Source: Erysipelotrichaceae bacterium (GTDB lineage Bacteria > Bacillota_I > Bacilli_A > Erysipelotrichales > Erysipelotrichaceae). From it: a stretch of DNA of 64,000 nt. How positions within the stretch are numbered: position 1 is the first letter of the stretch; each line of letters opens with the position of its first letter. The stretch spans positions 1 to 64,000 of the forward strand of contig JAQXQU010000065.1 of NCBI GenBank assembly GCA_029101345.1, read 5' to 3'. Below the pieces are notes generated by a model that saw nothing but the letters and a program-made list of their open reading frames with translations, was not told where the DNA came from and searched no databases. The position numbers and the translations under genes were made by a program. Below, in pieces: positions 8,401-16,335 of the stretch.

Positions 8401-9378
8401 TTACCTGCATTCTTCTGGATAGCCGACATTCCATGACTTGCGAAGATTAGTCATGATCTTCATAACATCATAGGAATAATCCAAATGCAGAACATTGCTA
8501 TCACCAGCTACAGCCTTTTCCATATCAATGGTCTCATACACAAGGAAATCATCAGATATGCCAGCTTCAACAATTTCCTTATGGCCGTCTTCCGTATAAG
8601 TTATTTCAGCTCTTTGGCCACGATTATAGTCATAGATCTCAATAAAGCCTGAATCAAAGCAGACAGTGCCTCTTTTTGGCTGTTTGCAATGAAGCGATAG
8701 ACTGACACTAGCCAATTCGTCCTGACTGTTTTTTAGGGTAATTGTTGCCCTTTCATCAACACCGGTTGGTGATAATACAACATTTGATGCAAAGATTTCC
8801 GGAGCCGAGGACATGAAATAGCGCACAAAGGCCAAAGCATATACACCAATATCAAGCATAGCTCCACCTGCCAATTCCCTTGAGAAGAAGCGGTTGGTCA
8901 TATCATATTCCTTATAGGAACCAAAGCTGACATTGATCAGTTGCAGTTTTCCCAATTTTCCTGAAGCAATGACCTTGTCTAGCTCCTGATATAAAGGCAT
9001 ATGGTATAAGGACATGGCTTCACCAAATACAACACCATTCTCCTTGGCCAAGGACATTGCTTCCTCAAGCTCTGCTGTATTCAAAGTTACAGACTTTTCA
9101 CAGAAGCAGTGCTTCTTGGCTTTTAGAGCCTTTCTGATGAATTCAATATGCTTGTTATGTGGAGTGGAGATATAAATGATATCAACTTCTGGATCTTGAA
9201 AGACATCATCAATTTTATCATAGACCTTTTCAATGCCATATTTTATAGCAAATTCTACTGCTTTGCTGTGAGTACGATTAGCAATGGAATATAGTTTTGT
9301 GCCTCTTTTTTCAAGAGCCTGAGCCAATAGATTGGCAATGACACCACAACCTAATGATGCCCATTTGTAGTTTTTCAT
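8401..9378 (-). CDS. Gfo/Idh/MocA-family oxidoreductase
   Basis: 325 residues. N-terminal Rossmann fold with the dinucleotide loop SLGCGVIANLLAQ (about 8-20) and a C-terminal GFO/IDH/MocA substrate domain. The usual EKP motif reads EKS (in CFCEKSVTL), a variation that still leaves the catalytic-region Lys. Such enzymes oxidise or epimerise sugars, sugar acids or dihydrodiols with NAD(P). It lies downstream of dhaL but is separated by a strong stem-loop, so it is probably transcribed by read-through or from its own promoter inside dhaL. A role in the sugar pathway is likely but inferred. Confidence 0.88.
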   Translation of the reverse strand: MKNYKWASLGCGVIANLLAQALEKRGTKLYSIANRTHSKAVEFAIKYGIEKVYDKIDDVFQDPEVDIIYISTPHNKHIEFIRKALKAKKHCFCEKSVTLNTAELEEAMSLAKENGVVFGEAMSLYHMPLYQELDKVIASGKLGKLQLINVSFGSYKEYDMTNRFFSRELAGGAMLDIGVYALAFVRYFMSSAPEIFASNVVLSPTGVDERATITLKNSQDELASVSLSLHCKQPKRGTVCFDSGFIEIYDYNRGQRAEITYTEDGHKEIVEAGISDDFLVYETIDMEKAVAGDSNVLHLDYSYDVMKIMTNLRKSWNVGYPEECR

Positions 9379-9390
9379 AGCAGTCTCCTT

Positions 9391-9421
9391 TTTTAAAAAG
9401 CCACCTTTAAAGGGTGGCTTT
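9391..9421 (-). terminator. Terminator after dhaL
   Basis: Stem AAAGCCACC / GGTGGCTTT (9397-9405 with 9413-9421) followed on the minus strand by TTAAAAAA. It separates the DhaKL part of the cluster from the oxidoreductase gene, whose SD follows immediately. Confidence 0.75.
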
Positions 9422-9434
9422 GATTGATTTAATG

Positions 9435-10067
9435 CTAGAACTGAGCCATCATTGAAGCTGCCATTGTCTTAAGGATGATGCAACAAGAAGTTGCTCCAGC
9501 ATCAAGGAAGCCCTTTGATCTTTCGCCAAGACGAGCAGCACGGCCAATCTTAGCAACCATATTTCTGGTGTTCTCCTTACCAGTTTCAGCACCATCACTC
9601 ATTGCCTGCAGACAATCCTTGAATGACTTGCCAGCTTCCAGAGCACTCTTGAATGCTTCCTTGGCTGGATGAATAGTATCAACCAGAGTCTTATCGCCAA
9701 GCTGAGCACCAGCCAATTCCATTAAGGCCTGAGTAGCATTTTCCAAACCTGCAAGGAAAGTATTGGCATCAATTTCATCAACTTTCAAGGCCTTGCTGAG
9801 CTTTGAGAACATTGTGCCATAGATTGGTCCCATTGAACCGCCAATATCCATAACTAATGTTCTGCCAAGGATCTTCAAAGCATCAGAGAACATCATTGAT
9901 TCTTCAATGCGTTCCTTTGCCATTAGGAAGCCCTTGTTCATATTGACACCGTGGTCACCATCACCTGTTGCTCCATCAATTTCAGATAGATAAGCAGCAT
10001 TTGCGTGAATCTGTTCAATTATATCCAAAACAATTTTGGCATTCTGTGCATTAGCAATTGTATCCAT
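9435..10067 (-). CDS. dhaL: Dihydroxyacetone-kinase-type subunit DhaL
   Basis: 210 residues from the ATG at 10067 (SD AGGGA); an upstream frame to 10109 only overlaps dhaK. The nucleotide/Mg site ATGDGDHGVNM and the later GGSMGP and GARLGERSKG segments are typical of the ADP-binding DhaL subunit. With DhaK it phosphorylates dihydroxyacetone or related short ketoses. No DhaM phosphodonor is encoded in this window, so either ATP is used directly or a DhaM lies elsewhere. In this sugar cluster the kinase may act on a tetrulose or other C3-C4 ketose instead of dihydroxyacetone. Confidence 0.92.
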   Translation of the reverse strand: MDTIANAQNAKIVLDIIEQIHANAAYLSEIDGATGDGDHGVNMNKGFLMAKERIEESMMFSDALKILGRTLVMDIGGSMGPIYGTMFSKLSKALKVDEIDANTFLAGLENATQALMELAGAQLGDKTLVDTIHPAKEAFKSALEAGKSFKDCLQAMSDGAETGKENTRNMVAKIGRAARLGERSKGFLDAGATSCCIILKTMAASMMAQF

Positions 10068-10072
10068 ATTCC

Positions 10073-11080
10073 CTACTTTCCAAACTGAGTCAAGCCCATA
10101 GAAACACATTCAGTATCAATGCATTCCTTTAGTTCATCGTCAAGCTTCATAACTGTCAAAGTAACACCATTCATTTCCAAAGAAGTGAAATAGTTTCCAA
10201 CATATGACTTATAGATACTGATACCGGCAGCTGAAAGGTTCTTTTCAACTTCATCAAAGAAGATGTACTGTTCCATAACTGGAGTAGCACCTAAGCCGGA
10301 AACCAGAACAACAACTTCATCACCACTGACAAAAGGCACATCAGAGATGACCATGTTAGTCATTTCCTTAGCAATTTCTTCAGCAGTACCTAGCTTTTCA
10401 ACCTTGACGCCAGGTTCGCCATGATGACCAATGCCAAATTCCATTGTGCCATCTTCGATCTGGAAGTTAGGCTTGCCATTAGCTGGAATTGTACATGGAC
10501 CGAGGCCAACACCAACTGAACGTGTATTGTCAATGGCCTTCTGAGCAGCAGCAATGACTTCATCAAGGCTAGCACCCATAGCAGCCTTGGCACCACCGAC
10601 CTTCCACATCAGGATTTCACCAGCAACACCACGTCTTTTCTTGATTTCATCCTTGCTAGCAGAAGCGACATCATCATTAGCCACAACAGTCTTGACTTCG
10701 ATATCATCATCTTCGGCCAGTTCCATTGCCATCTTGACATTCATATTATCACCAGCATAGTTGCCATATAGTACAGCAACACCCATGCCCTGATCTACTT
10801 CACGAATGCAGTCATAGAAAGATTTGGCAGTAGGAGAGGAGAAGATTTCACCAACAGCTACAGCATCAACCATGTTTTTACCACAATAACCGATGAAAGC
10901 TGGCTTATGGCCTGAACCGCCACCAGTGACAATGCCGACCTTCTTCTGGTCCTTGGCAAAATTGGAGATGACAACACGAGGGTTCTCGCTGCTGACATGA
11001 ACAATATCCTTATGGCACTTTTCAAAGCCTTTAAGCATATCTTCAACTACAAGAGCTGGATCATTAATTATTCTTTGCAT
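10073..11080 (-). CDS. dhaK: Dihydroxyacetone-kinase-type subunit DhaK
   Basis: 335 residues, the usual length. The GGGSGHKPAF loop (about 53-62) and the substrate-binding histidine in GIGHHGEPG (H219/H220, where DhaK of E. coli forms a hemiaminal with the ketose) are both present. It precedes dhaL by 5 nt and follows the rpiB-like gene. DhaK/DhaL pairs in sugar clusters have been described as D-erythrulose kinases alongside RpiB-type tetrulose-phosphate isomerases, and that combination is repeated here; the true substrate is not visible. Confidence 0.93.
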   Translation of the reverse strand: MQRIINDPALVVEDMLKGFEKCHKDIVHVSSENPRVVISNFAKDQKKVGIVTGGGSGHKPAFIGYCGKNMVDAVAVGEIFSSPTAKSFYDCIREVDQGMGVAVLYGNYAGDNMNVKMAMELAEDDDIEVKTVVANDDVASASKDEIKKRRGVAGEILMWKVGGAKAAMGASLDEVIAAAQKAIDNTRSVGVGLGPCTIPANGKPNFQIEDGTMEFGIGHHGEPGVKVEKLGTAEEIAKEMTNMVISDVPFVSGDEVVVLVSGLGATPVMEQYIFFDEVEKNLSAAGISIYKSYVGNYFTSLEMNGVTLTVMKLDDELKECIDTECVSMGLTQFGK

Positions 11081-11093
11081 GCTAATTCCTTTC

Positions 11094-11540
11094 TTATCTG
11101 TACTTCTTTTCGATTTCCATAATGCGTTCTACCTTAGGTGCACTGCCACCACCAGCGAATTCACATTCCAACCAGGTATCAATCAAGCGTTCAGCATATT
11201 GATAGGCAATTACTCTTGCACCTAGGCAGAGTACTTGGCAATCATTGCTTTTTATACTTCTCTCGACGGAAAAGAGATCATGGCCTACTGCTGCACGGAT
11301 GCCAGGAATCTTATTGGCAGTAATGCACATGCCAATGCCTGTGCCACACATCAGGATGCCCTTTTCACAATTTCCATTAGTTATTTCCAAACATAATTTT
11401 TCGGCAGTGTCAGGATATAGTGAAGGATTTTCATTATATACTCCAACATCGACGACTTCAATGCCCTTTTTTTCAAGATGGCTCTTGACTTGTTCCTTTA
11501 GCTTGTATGCTGCCTCATCACAGCCGACAACCATTTTCAT
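11094..11540 (-). CDS. RpiB/LacAB-family sugar-phosphate isomerase
   Basis: 149 residues from the ATG at 11540, chosen because the SD (AGG) lies 8 nt before it; the longer frame to 11576 has no such site and runs into a stem-loop. Active-site motifs: GCDEAA near the N-terminus, CGTGIGMCI with the catalytic Cys, and NKIPGIRA with the phosphate-binding Arg. The family includes ribose-5-phosphate isomerase B, LacAB, allose-6-phosphate and tetrulose-4-phosphate isomerases. Its place between a bicupin and DhaK suggests isomerisation of the phosphorylated intermediate of the PTS sugar pathway. Confidence 0.9.
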   Translation of the reverse strand: MKMVVGCDEAAYKLKEQVKSHLEKKGIEVVDVGVYNENPSLYPDTAEKLCLEITNGNCEKGILMCGTGIGMCITANKIPGIRAAVGHDLFSVERSIKSNDCQVLCLGARVIAYQYAERLIDTWLECEFAGGGSAPKVERIMEIEKKYR

Positions 11541-11561
11541 TATTCTTACCTGCCCTTCATC

Positions 11562-11593
11562 TAAAGAAAGGGCCACTAAAACTGTGGCCCTTT
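11562..11593. terminator. Intra-operon stem-loop between the cupin and rpiB-like genes
   Basis: Perfect 10-bp stem AAAGGGCCAC / GTGGCCCTTT (11567-11576 with 11584-11593). T-rich on both strands (TTTCTTT on minus, TTTTT on plus). In the minus-strand operon it would lower expression of the distal genes (rpiB-like, dhaK, dhaL) relative to the PTS genes. Confidence 0.7.
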
Positions 11594-11600
11594 TTCACTT

Positions 11601-12515
11601 CTATAGTTTAGTAATAGCGAAGACCAACTTAATTGGCTTATTCTCGAAATTCACTAACTGATATCTAACACCAGCAGGAATAAAGAATGTGTCTTCTGGT
11701 TCTAATACGAAGCTTTCTTCCAAATCTACCAGGTTAACAGTGACTGGTCCTTCAACACAATATAATGCTGCATCACCTTCGTGGCTATCTGGATCAGAAC
11801 ATCTAGGTCCATAACCGCCTGCAGGCAGAATCATTTCTCCGAAATGACCATAATCATTTGAAGTAATGAAACGCAACAACATTGGATGCTTAGTGCCATG
11901 GATGTTGTTCAGCTTTTCGAAATCACGAACAGCATAGACAGCACCAGTTTCTCTTGCTTCAGCAGCATCTACTGGCCAATGGCCAATATCATCAGTGCAT
12001 CCCTGACGTGAGATATCATGAATCTTATCTCTCATGTTAGGAAGCTTGTCGTTATTAGGTCCCTTATAGAACTTAGTTTCTTCATCACTTGGAATTACTG
12101 CAGGAGGTATAGACTCGCTCCATGCCTTAGGAGTGATGAAATAAAGGATACGTGCCTTCTGATTTGAGAAGTTGTGGCAGCAATGCCAAGCACCTTCTGG
12201 CATGAAAAGACCTTCTCCTTTTTCTAGCCAAGCAAACTGGCCATTTCCACTTCTTTGAACTACTGGTCCTTCCAAAATGTAATATGATTCATCACCAGGG
12301 TGAATATCAAGTGGAAGGAATACACCACCAGGTCCTAACTCGTAGATACCCAACATAAAAGTATCTGTAGTTACGATAGTGAAAGTATTATCAGATGTAA
12401 AAGCGTTGTTTGGTGGATAAAGAGCTGTTGAATATTCAGATTTTCTGATCAACGTAGGTTTCTTATCCTCAGGGGCGAATGGGAATTTTCCCATGATATC
12501 AAATAGTTTAGCCAT
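11601..12515 (-). CDS. Bicupin protein of the sugar cluster
   Basis: 304 residues with two cupin folds. The first metal site is in PLDIHPGDESYYILEG (about 77-92) with a distal His in EGAWHCCHN; the second is in DPDSHEGDAALYCVEG. In the second domain the distal His position reads PAGVRYQL, so its metal site may be incomplete. Cupins in sugar operons include isomerases (KduI, lyxose isomerase) and sugar-acid enzymes, but this protein does not clearly match one. Located between the PTS EIIC gene and the rpiB-like gene. Function unassigned. Confidence 0.75.
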   Translation of the reverse strand: MAKLFDIMGKFPFAPEDKKPTLIRKSEYSTALYPPNNAFTSDNTFTIVTTDTFMLGIYELGPGGVFLPLDIHPGDESYYILEGPVVQRSGNGQFAWLEKGEGLFMPEGAWHCCHNFSNQKARILYFITPKAWSESIPPAVIPSDEETKFYKGPNNDKLPNMRDKIHDISRQGCTDDIGHWPVDAAEARETGAVYAVRDFEKLNNIHGTKHPMLLRFITSNDYGHFGEMILPAGGYGPRCSDPDSHEGDAALYCVEGPVTVNLVDLEESFVLEPEDTFFIPAGVRYQLVNFENKPIKLVFAITKL

Positions 12516-12541
12516 AACTTAATACAATTCCTTTTTTAAAA

Positions 12542-13591
12542 TTATTCTTCTTCTGCTTCTTCTTCAGGAAGATCCTTCTTAAGAACAACTAGTAATGCTG
12601 CAGTAACTGCACCAGCAACTAGAAGAGCAACCAAGAACATTACAGGCTTGTTTAATGCGAATAATACGAATAAACCGCCATGAGGAGCTCTCATTGTGCA
12701 ACCGAATAAGTATGAAAGAGCACAACCGACAGCTGAACCAGCCATGATTGAAGGGATAACTCTGATTGGATCAGAAGCTGCAAATGGGATAGCGAATTCA
12801 GTGATCATACCGAAAGCACCAGCGAATAGACCAGCAAGAGAGTTTCTTTCAGCAGTGTTGAACTTCTTCTTAGCAATTAAGATAGCGAAAGCAATACCCA
12901 GAGGTGGAGCCATTGAACCAACGAAGTTAGCAGCCATTGGAGCGAAGTTTTCAACATCCATAGCAGCAAGAGCGAAAGCGTAAGCAACCTTATTGCATGG
13001 ACCACCCATATCGAATGCAAGCATGCAACCCTGGATAATACCAAGAATTACTAAGCTTCCTGAGCTTAAGCCGTTTAAGAAGTTAGTCATAGCAGTAGTG
13101 ATAGCAGCAATTGGAGCGCCAACGACGTAGAACATGATCAGACCGATTGCCCAAACGCCTAATACCGGAATGATTAATGTAGGAAGAAGTGCTCTAAGCT
13201 TTGCAGGAACAGGAATCTTCTTTAAGAGGTTTACAAGGTAACCAGCGATTAAACCACCGATTAATGCGCCTAAGAAACCAGAAGCCTGACCAACACCCCA
13301 AGGGTCTGTAGCCATCCAGCCAGCAACCATACCAACTGCGATACCAGGCTTATCAGCGATAGAGTAAGCAACATAAGCACCAAGAACTGGAACCATCAAG
13401 CCGAAGCCGACTTTACCCAGCCAGAATGTAGTAGAAGCGAAATTGCCACCCATTGCTACTGTAGAAGGGATGTCATATCCGCCAATTGCGAAACCGATAG
13501 CGATTAGAATACCACCGGCGATGACAAATGGAAGCATGTAGCTAACGCCTGTTAATAAGGCTTCCTGCATCTCCTTTAGTCTTTCTTTCAT
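12542..13591 (-). CDS. PTS fructose-type EIIC permease
   Basis: 349 residues, about nine membrane segments, beginning MKERLKEMQEALLTGVSYMLPFVIAGG without its 5'-fused domains, so it is a stand-alone EIIC of the fructose/mannitol superfamily. It ends in a charged acidic tail (DLPEEEAEEE). It forms the membrane channel of a three-protein PTS with the EIIB and EIIA genes directly upstream (15 and 28 nt or less apart). Imports and phosphorylates the substrate of the cluster; specificity cannot be read from the sequence. Confidence 0.93.
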   Translation of the reverse strand: MKERLKEMQEALLTGVSYMLPFVIAGGILIAIGFAIGGYDIPSTVAMGGNFASTTFWLGKVGFGLMVPVLGAYVAYSIADKPGIAVGMVAGWMATDPWGVGQASGFLGALIGGLIAGYLVNLLKKIPVPAKLRALLPTLIIPVLGVWAIGLIMFYVVGAPIAAITTAMTNFLNGLSSGSLVILGIIQGCMLAFDMGGPCNKVAYAFALAAMDVENFAPMAANFVGSMAPPLGIAFAILIAKKKFNTAERNSLAGLFAGAFGMITEFAIPFAASDPIRVIPSIMAGSAVGCALSYLFGCTMRAPHGGLFVLFALNKPVMFLVALLVAGAVTAALLVVLKKDLPEEEAEEE

Positions 13592-13606
13592 TTTCTTTTC
13601 TCTCCT

Positions 13607-13900
13607 TTATTCGAAAATAATACTAGGGTCTTTGATGACCGCATGAGGTTTTGTCTGCTTGATCTTTGACTTATAGGCATTGAATCTTTCTGATTTTGAA
13701 ACTCCAACGTCATTTGCAAAAACGATCAGATCGGCATTCTTGATATCAGACTCCTTAAGCTGATTCTCGATGCCTAATGCACCTTGCATCTCGACCTTGC
13801 ATTCATATCCTCTCTCTTTGCAGATTTTTTTGATGGCTTCTGCCGCCATGTAAGTGTGTGCAATACCTGTTGCACAGCTTGTCACAGCTACTACTTTCAT
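13607..13900 (-). CDS. PTS fructose-type EIIB
   Basis: 97 residues. The phosphocysteine is C9 in VTSCATGIAHTYMAAEAI, the typical fructose-EIIB P-loop. Transfers phosphate from EIIA to the incoming sugar. Between the EIIA and EIIC genes. Confidence 0.95.
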   Translation of the reverse strand: MKVVAVTSCATGIAHTYMAAEAIKKICKERGYECKVEMQGALGIENQLKESDIKNADLIVFANDVGVSKSERFNAYKSKIKQTKPHAVIKDPSIIFE

Positions 13901-13912
13901 ATTTTTGCCCCC

Positions 13913-14386
13913 TTATATGTTGTAGTTTTTTATAGCAAGAAGAATTTCTTCATAACTATTAGCTTTATCGAGAAGTTCCAGGAAATCTTCATGGGCAAGC
14001 AAACCTGCCAATGTAGCTAGAACTCTCATATATTCATCCCCTGTCTGTGTGCCGGCAATCGCAAGGATGAATACATATTTGACTTCTCCTTCTTCACCAC
14101 AAGACTTGTAAGTGAATGGCTCCTTGCAACGGCAGAAGCCGATGCCAGGAGTCAAAACTTCATCACACTTGCCATGAGGAAGACCAATATAGTTTCCCAT
14201 GTAAGTAGGTCCTAAAGTCTCACGGTATTCAAGTGACTCAATGTATTTCTGCTTGTCCGAAACTATCCCAGCTTCTACAAACTTTGAGGCCATGAAGTCA
14301 AACATTTCTTCTTTTGATTCAAATGGTTCCTGGTCTAAAACAACTGCCTGTTTTACAAGAACCTTGGATAGATCGACCATAGCCAT
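13913..14386 (-). CDS. PTS fructose/mannitol-type EIIA
   Basis: 157 residues with the phosphohistidine H71 in IGLPHGK. Receives phosphate from HPr and passes it to EIIB. The ATG at 14386 lies 2 nt after the aldolase stop codon; translation is probably coupled. A second in-frame ATG two codons on is equally possible. Confidence 0.94.
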   Translation of the reverse strand: MAMVDLSKVLVKQAVVLDQEPFESKEEMFDFMASKFVEAGIVSDKQKYIESLEYRETLGPTYMGNYIGLPHGKCDEVLTPGIGFCRCKEPFTYKSCGEEGEVKYVFILAIAGTQTGDEYMRVLATLAGLLAHEDFLELLDKANSYEEILLAIKNYNI

Positions 14387-14388
14387 TA

Positions 14389-15261
14389 TTATTTACCGTT
14401 TTTGAAGACTGAAAGCACTTCTCTAGCGTATTCACGCATGAAGCGGTATGCTTCTTCCTGAATTTCATGGTAGAAGCCATCACCCTTCTTTTCATTCAGG
14501 TATTCAGTCATATGCTTAGTGCATGCCTTTGCCATATATGAGTAGTAGTTGACCTTTGAGCAGCCTGCAGAGATTGCAGCTCTGACCTGATCATAGTCAA
14601 CACCTGAGCCACCATGCATAACAACACGAGTTGTGCTTGGCATCTTGGCTCTGATAGCCTTAACACGATCGATATCAAGCAGAGGTGGTTCTGCATAAAT
14701 GCCATGAGCTGTACCGAAGCATACTGCCAAAGCATCAACGCCTGTATATTCAGCAAATTCAGCAGCCTGGTCAGGATCAGTGAAAGTCTTCTTGATTGTT
14801 TCATGAGTCCAGCCGCTTGATCCACCATGTGAATCTTCTTCAGTAGAAGTCATGATTCCAAGTTCAGCTTCAACTGTGATGCCCATCTTATGTGCATATT
14901 CAGTGAATTCCTTAAGTTTTTCCTTGTTTTCTTCAAATGAAAGAGTTGAAAGGTCATACATGATTGAAGAGAAACCGCAACGGATAGCTCTTAAAACGAA
15001 TGAATAATCTGAACCATGGTCAAGATGTACACATACTGGTACTTTTGCCTTCTTAGCAGCTTCAACCATCTTTGGACCAATTTCTTCAATTGGAATCAGT
15101 GGATCATGAACCTGTGCATGGTCGATGATGATTGGAACATTCAGATCTTCAGCTGCACCAATGACAGCTCTTAATGTTTCAACATTTGGTGTGTTGATAC
15201 AGCCGATGGCATATCCGCCTTTCTCGGCTTCTTCAAGAATTTCTTTCATGTTTACTAGCAT
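14389..15261 (-). CDS. Class II ketose-bisphosphate aldolase
   Basis: 290 residues. The Zn site VHLDHGSD (about 83-90), the later FGTAHG loop with a Zn-ligand His, and the MHGGSG phosphate loop are those of the fructose/tagatose-bisphosphate aldolase family. The start at 15261 has SD AGGAGG; an internal ATG at 15249 is possible. Splits a ketose (bis)phosphate into dihydroxyacetone phosphate and an aldehyde. In an operon with a PTS and an epimerase, its substrate may be a 1-phosphate ketose from the PTS; a fructose, tagatose or unusual ketose cannot be separated from sequence. Confidence 0.92.
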   Translation of the reverse strand: MLVNMKEILEEAEKGGYAIGCINTPNVETLRAVIGAAEDLNVPIIIDHAQVHDPLIPIEEIGPKMVEAAKKAKVPVCVHLDHGSDYSFVLRAIRCGFSSIMYDLSTLSFEENKEKLKEFTEYAHKMGITVEAELGIMTSTEEDSHGGSSGWTHETIKKTFTDPDQAAEFAEYTGVDALAVCFGTAHGIYAEPPLLDIDRVKAIRAKMPSTTRVVMHGGSGVDYDQVRAAISAGCSKVNYYSYMAKACTKHMTEYLNEKKGDGFYHEIQEEAYRFMREYAREVLSVFKNGK

Positions 15262-15294
15262 TTTCCTAAAACCTCCTTACATGAAATTTGATAG

Positions 15295-16155
15295 TTAGAT
15301 TGTTTCAGCAATCTTCTTAAGATTTGCCAGACCCTGAACTGCAAGATCTTCGCCTGTTTCTGCAAACTTGCGCCAGATTGCACAGTTGCCATTCAATTCC
15401 TCAAAGCTTGGATCAAAGCTTTCGATGACACAATAGCCCTCATAGCCAATTTCCTTTAGAGCTGTAAAGAATTCCTTGAATGGAACCATACCAGTTCCTG
15501 GAATGCCGCGGTCATTTTCGTTGACATGAACATAGCCAAGGTATTCCTTGCCACATGTCTTGACCGCACCAGTGAAGCTCTTTTCTTCTCTGATCATGTG
15601 GAAGCAGTCCAGATGAACCTTCATATTGCCTGTTCCAACATCCTTGCAGAATTTGACAGCATCTTCAGCGATGTTGAGGAAATGTGTTTCAAAGCGGTTT
15701 ACGCATTCAACACAGATGTTCATTTCCGGATATGTTTCAAGAGCATATTCAGCCACTTCACGCATGCATTCTACGCCCCACTTCCATTCATCATCAGTTC
15801 TAGGTTTGCCTGTCAGACAACCCCAGCCTGCATAGTTGACACCACCAAGAATAGTTGCACCTAGTTCTTTATTGATATCAACCAGTGTTTTCATATGATC
15901 AACAGCATTTGCACGAATAGCTGGATCAGGTGAAATCGGATTTGTGTCAGCACCTAATGTTGTAGTAGTGACAACTTTCAGATTTGTCTTAGCCAACTCT
16001 GCTTTAACGAGTTCAGTTGGGAAATCATGTGGGTGAGCAACAGCAATATCAATTACTTCAAAGCCCAGTTCGTCAGCTTTTGTAATGACCCAAAGGTCTT
16101 TTTCTGAGAATGCTTCAGCCCAAATGAAAGTATCAACACCGAATGTTATTTTCAT
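15295..16155 (-). CDS. Sugar-phosphate isomerase/epimerase, ketose 3-epimerase-like TIM barrel
   Basis: 286 residues. Metal ligands as in the tagatose/psicose 3-epimerase family can be traced: Glu in CVECVNRFETHF, Asp in HLDCFHM, His in YVHVNENDRG with the GIPGTG loop, and Glu in VIESFDP. These enzymes epimerise ketoses at C3 using a divalent metal. First gene of the PTS operon with SD AAGGAG; likely needed to turn the imported or incoming ketose into the aldolase substrate. An L-ribulose- or L-xylulose-phosphate 3-epimerase (UlaE-like) is an alternative. Confidence 0.85.
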   Translation of the reverse strand: MKITFGVDTFIWAEAFSEKDLWVITKADELGFEVIDIAVAHPHDFPTELVKAELAKTNLKVVTTTTLGADTNPISPDPAIRANAVDHMKTLVDINKELGATILGGVNYAGWGCLTGKPRTDDEWKWGVECMREVAEYALETYPEMNICVECVNRFETHFLNIAEDAVKFCKDVGTGNMKVHLDCFHMIREEKSFTGAVKTCGKEYLGYVHVNENDRGIPGTGMVPFKEFFTALKEIGYEGYCVIESFDPSFEELNGNCAIWRKFAETGEDLAVQGLANLKKIAETI

Positions 16156-16229
16156 ATTGTCTCCTTTGTTTCCTTCTGACTATAGCGTCTCATAAAGTTA
16201 TAAAATAAAAAACATCTCAAAAAATCCGA

Positions 16230-16253
16230 TATTGCACTTGCTCAAGTGCAATA
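16230..16253. promoter_or_regulatory. 11-bp inverted repeat upstream of the PTS operon (candidate operator)
   Basis: TATTGCACTTG / CAAGTGCAATA with a 2-nt centre (CT), 75 nt upstream of the epimerase start. Not T-rich on the operon side and nearly perfectly symmetric, so it fits a dimeric regulator site better than a terminator. The PRD regulator encoded next door is the obvious candidate. Confidence 0.55.
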
Positions 16254-16263
16254 AGTTGAACAA

Positions 16264-16295
16264 TTAATAAACGCCTATTTCTAGGCGTTTATTAA
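16264..16295. terminator. Inverted repeat after the PRD regulator gene
   Basis: Perfect 14-bp arms TTAATAAACGCCTA / TAGGCGTTTATTAA (16264-16277 and 16282-16295), 4-nt loop. It lies downstream of the regulator stop codon at 16336 on the minus strand. The following T-run is weak, so a second operator role is possible. Confidence 0.55.
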
Positions 16296-16335
16296 CATTA
16301 AGGTTATAAATTTGACTTGAAAAAACAAGTTTTTT

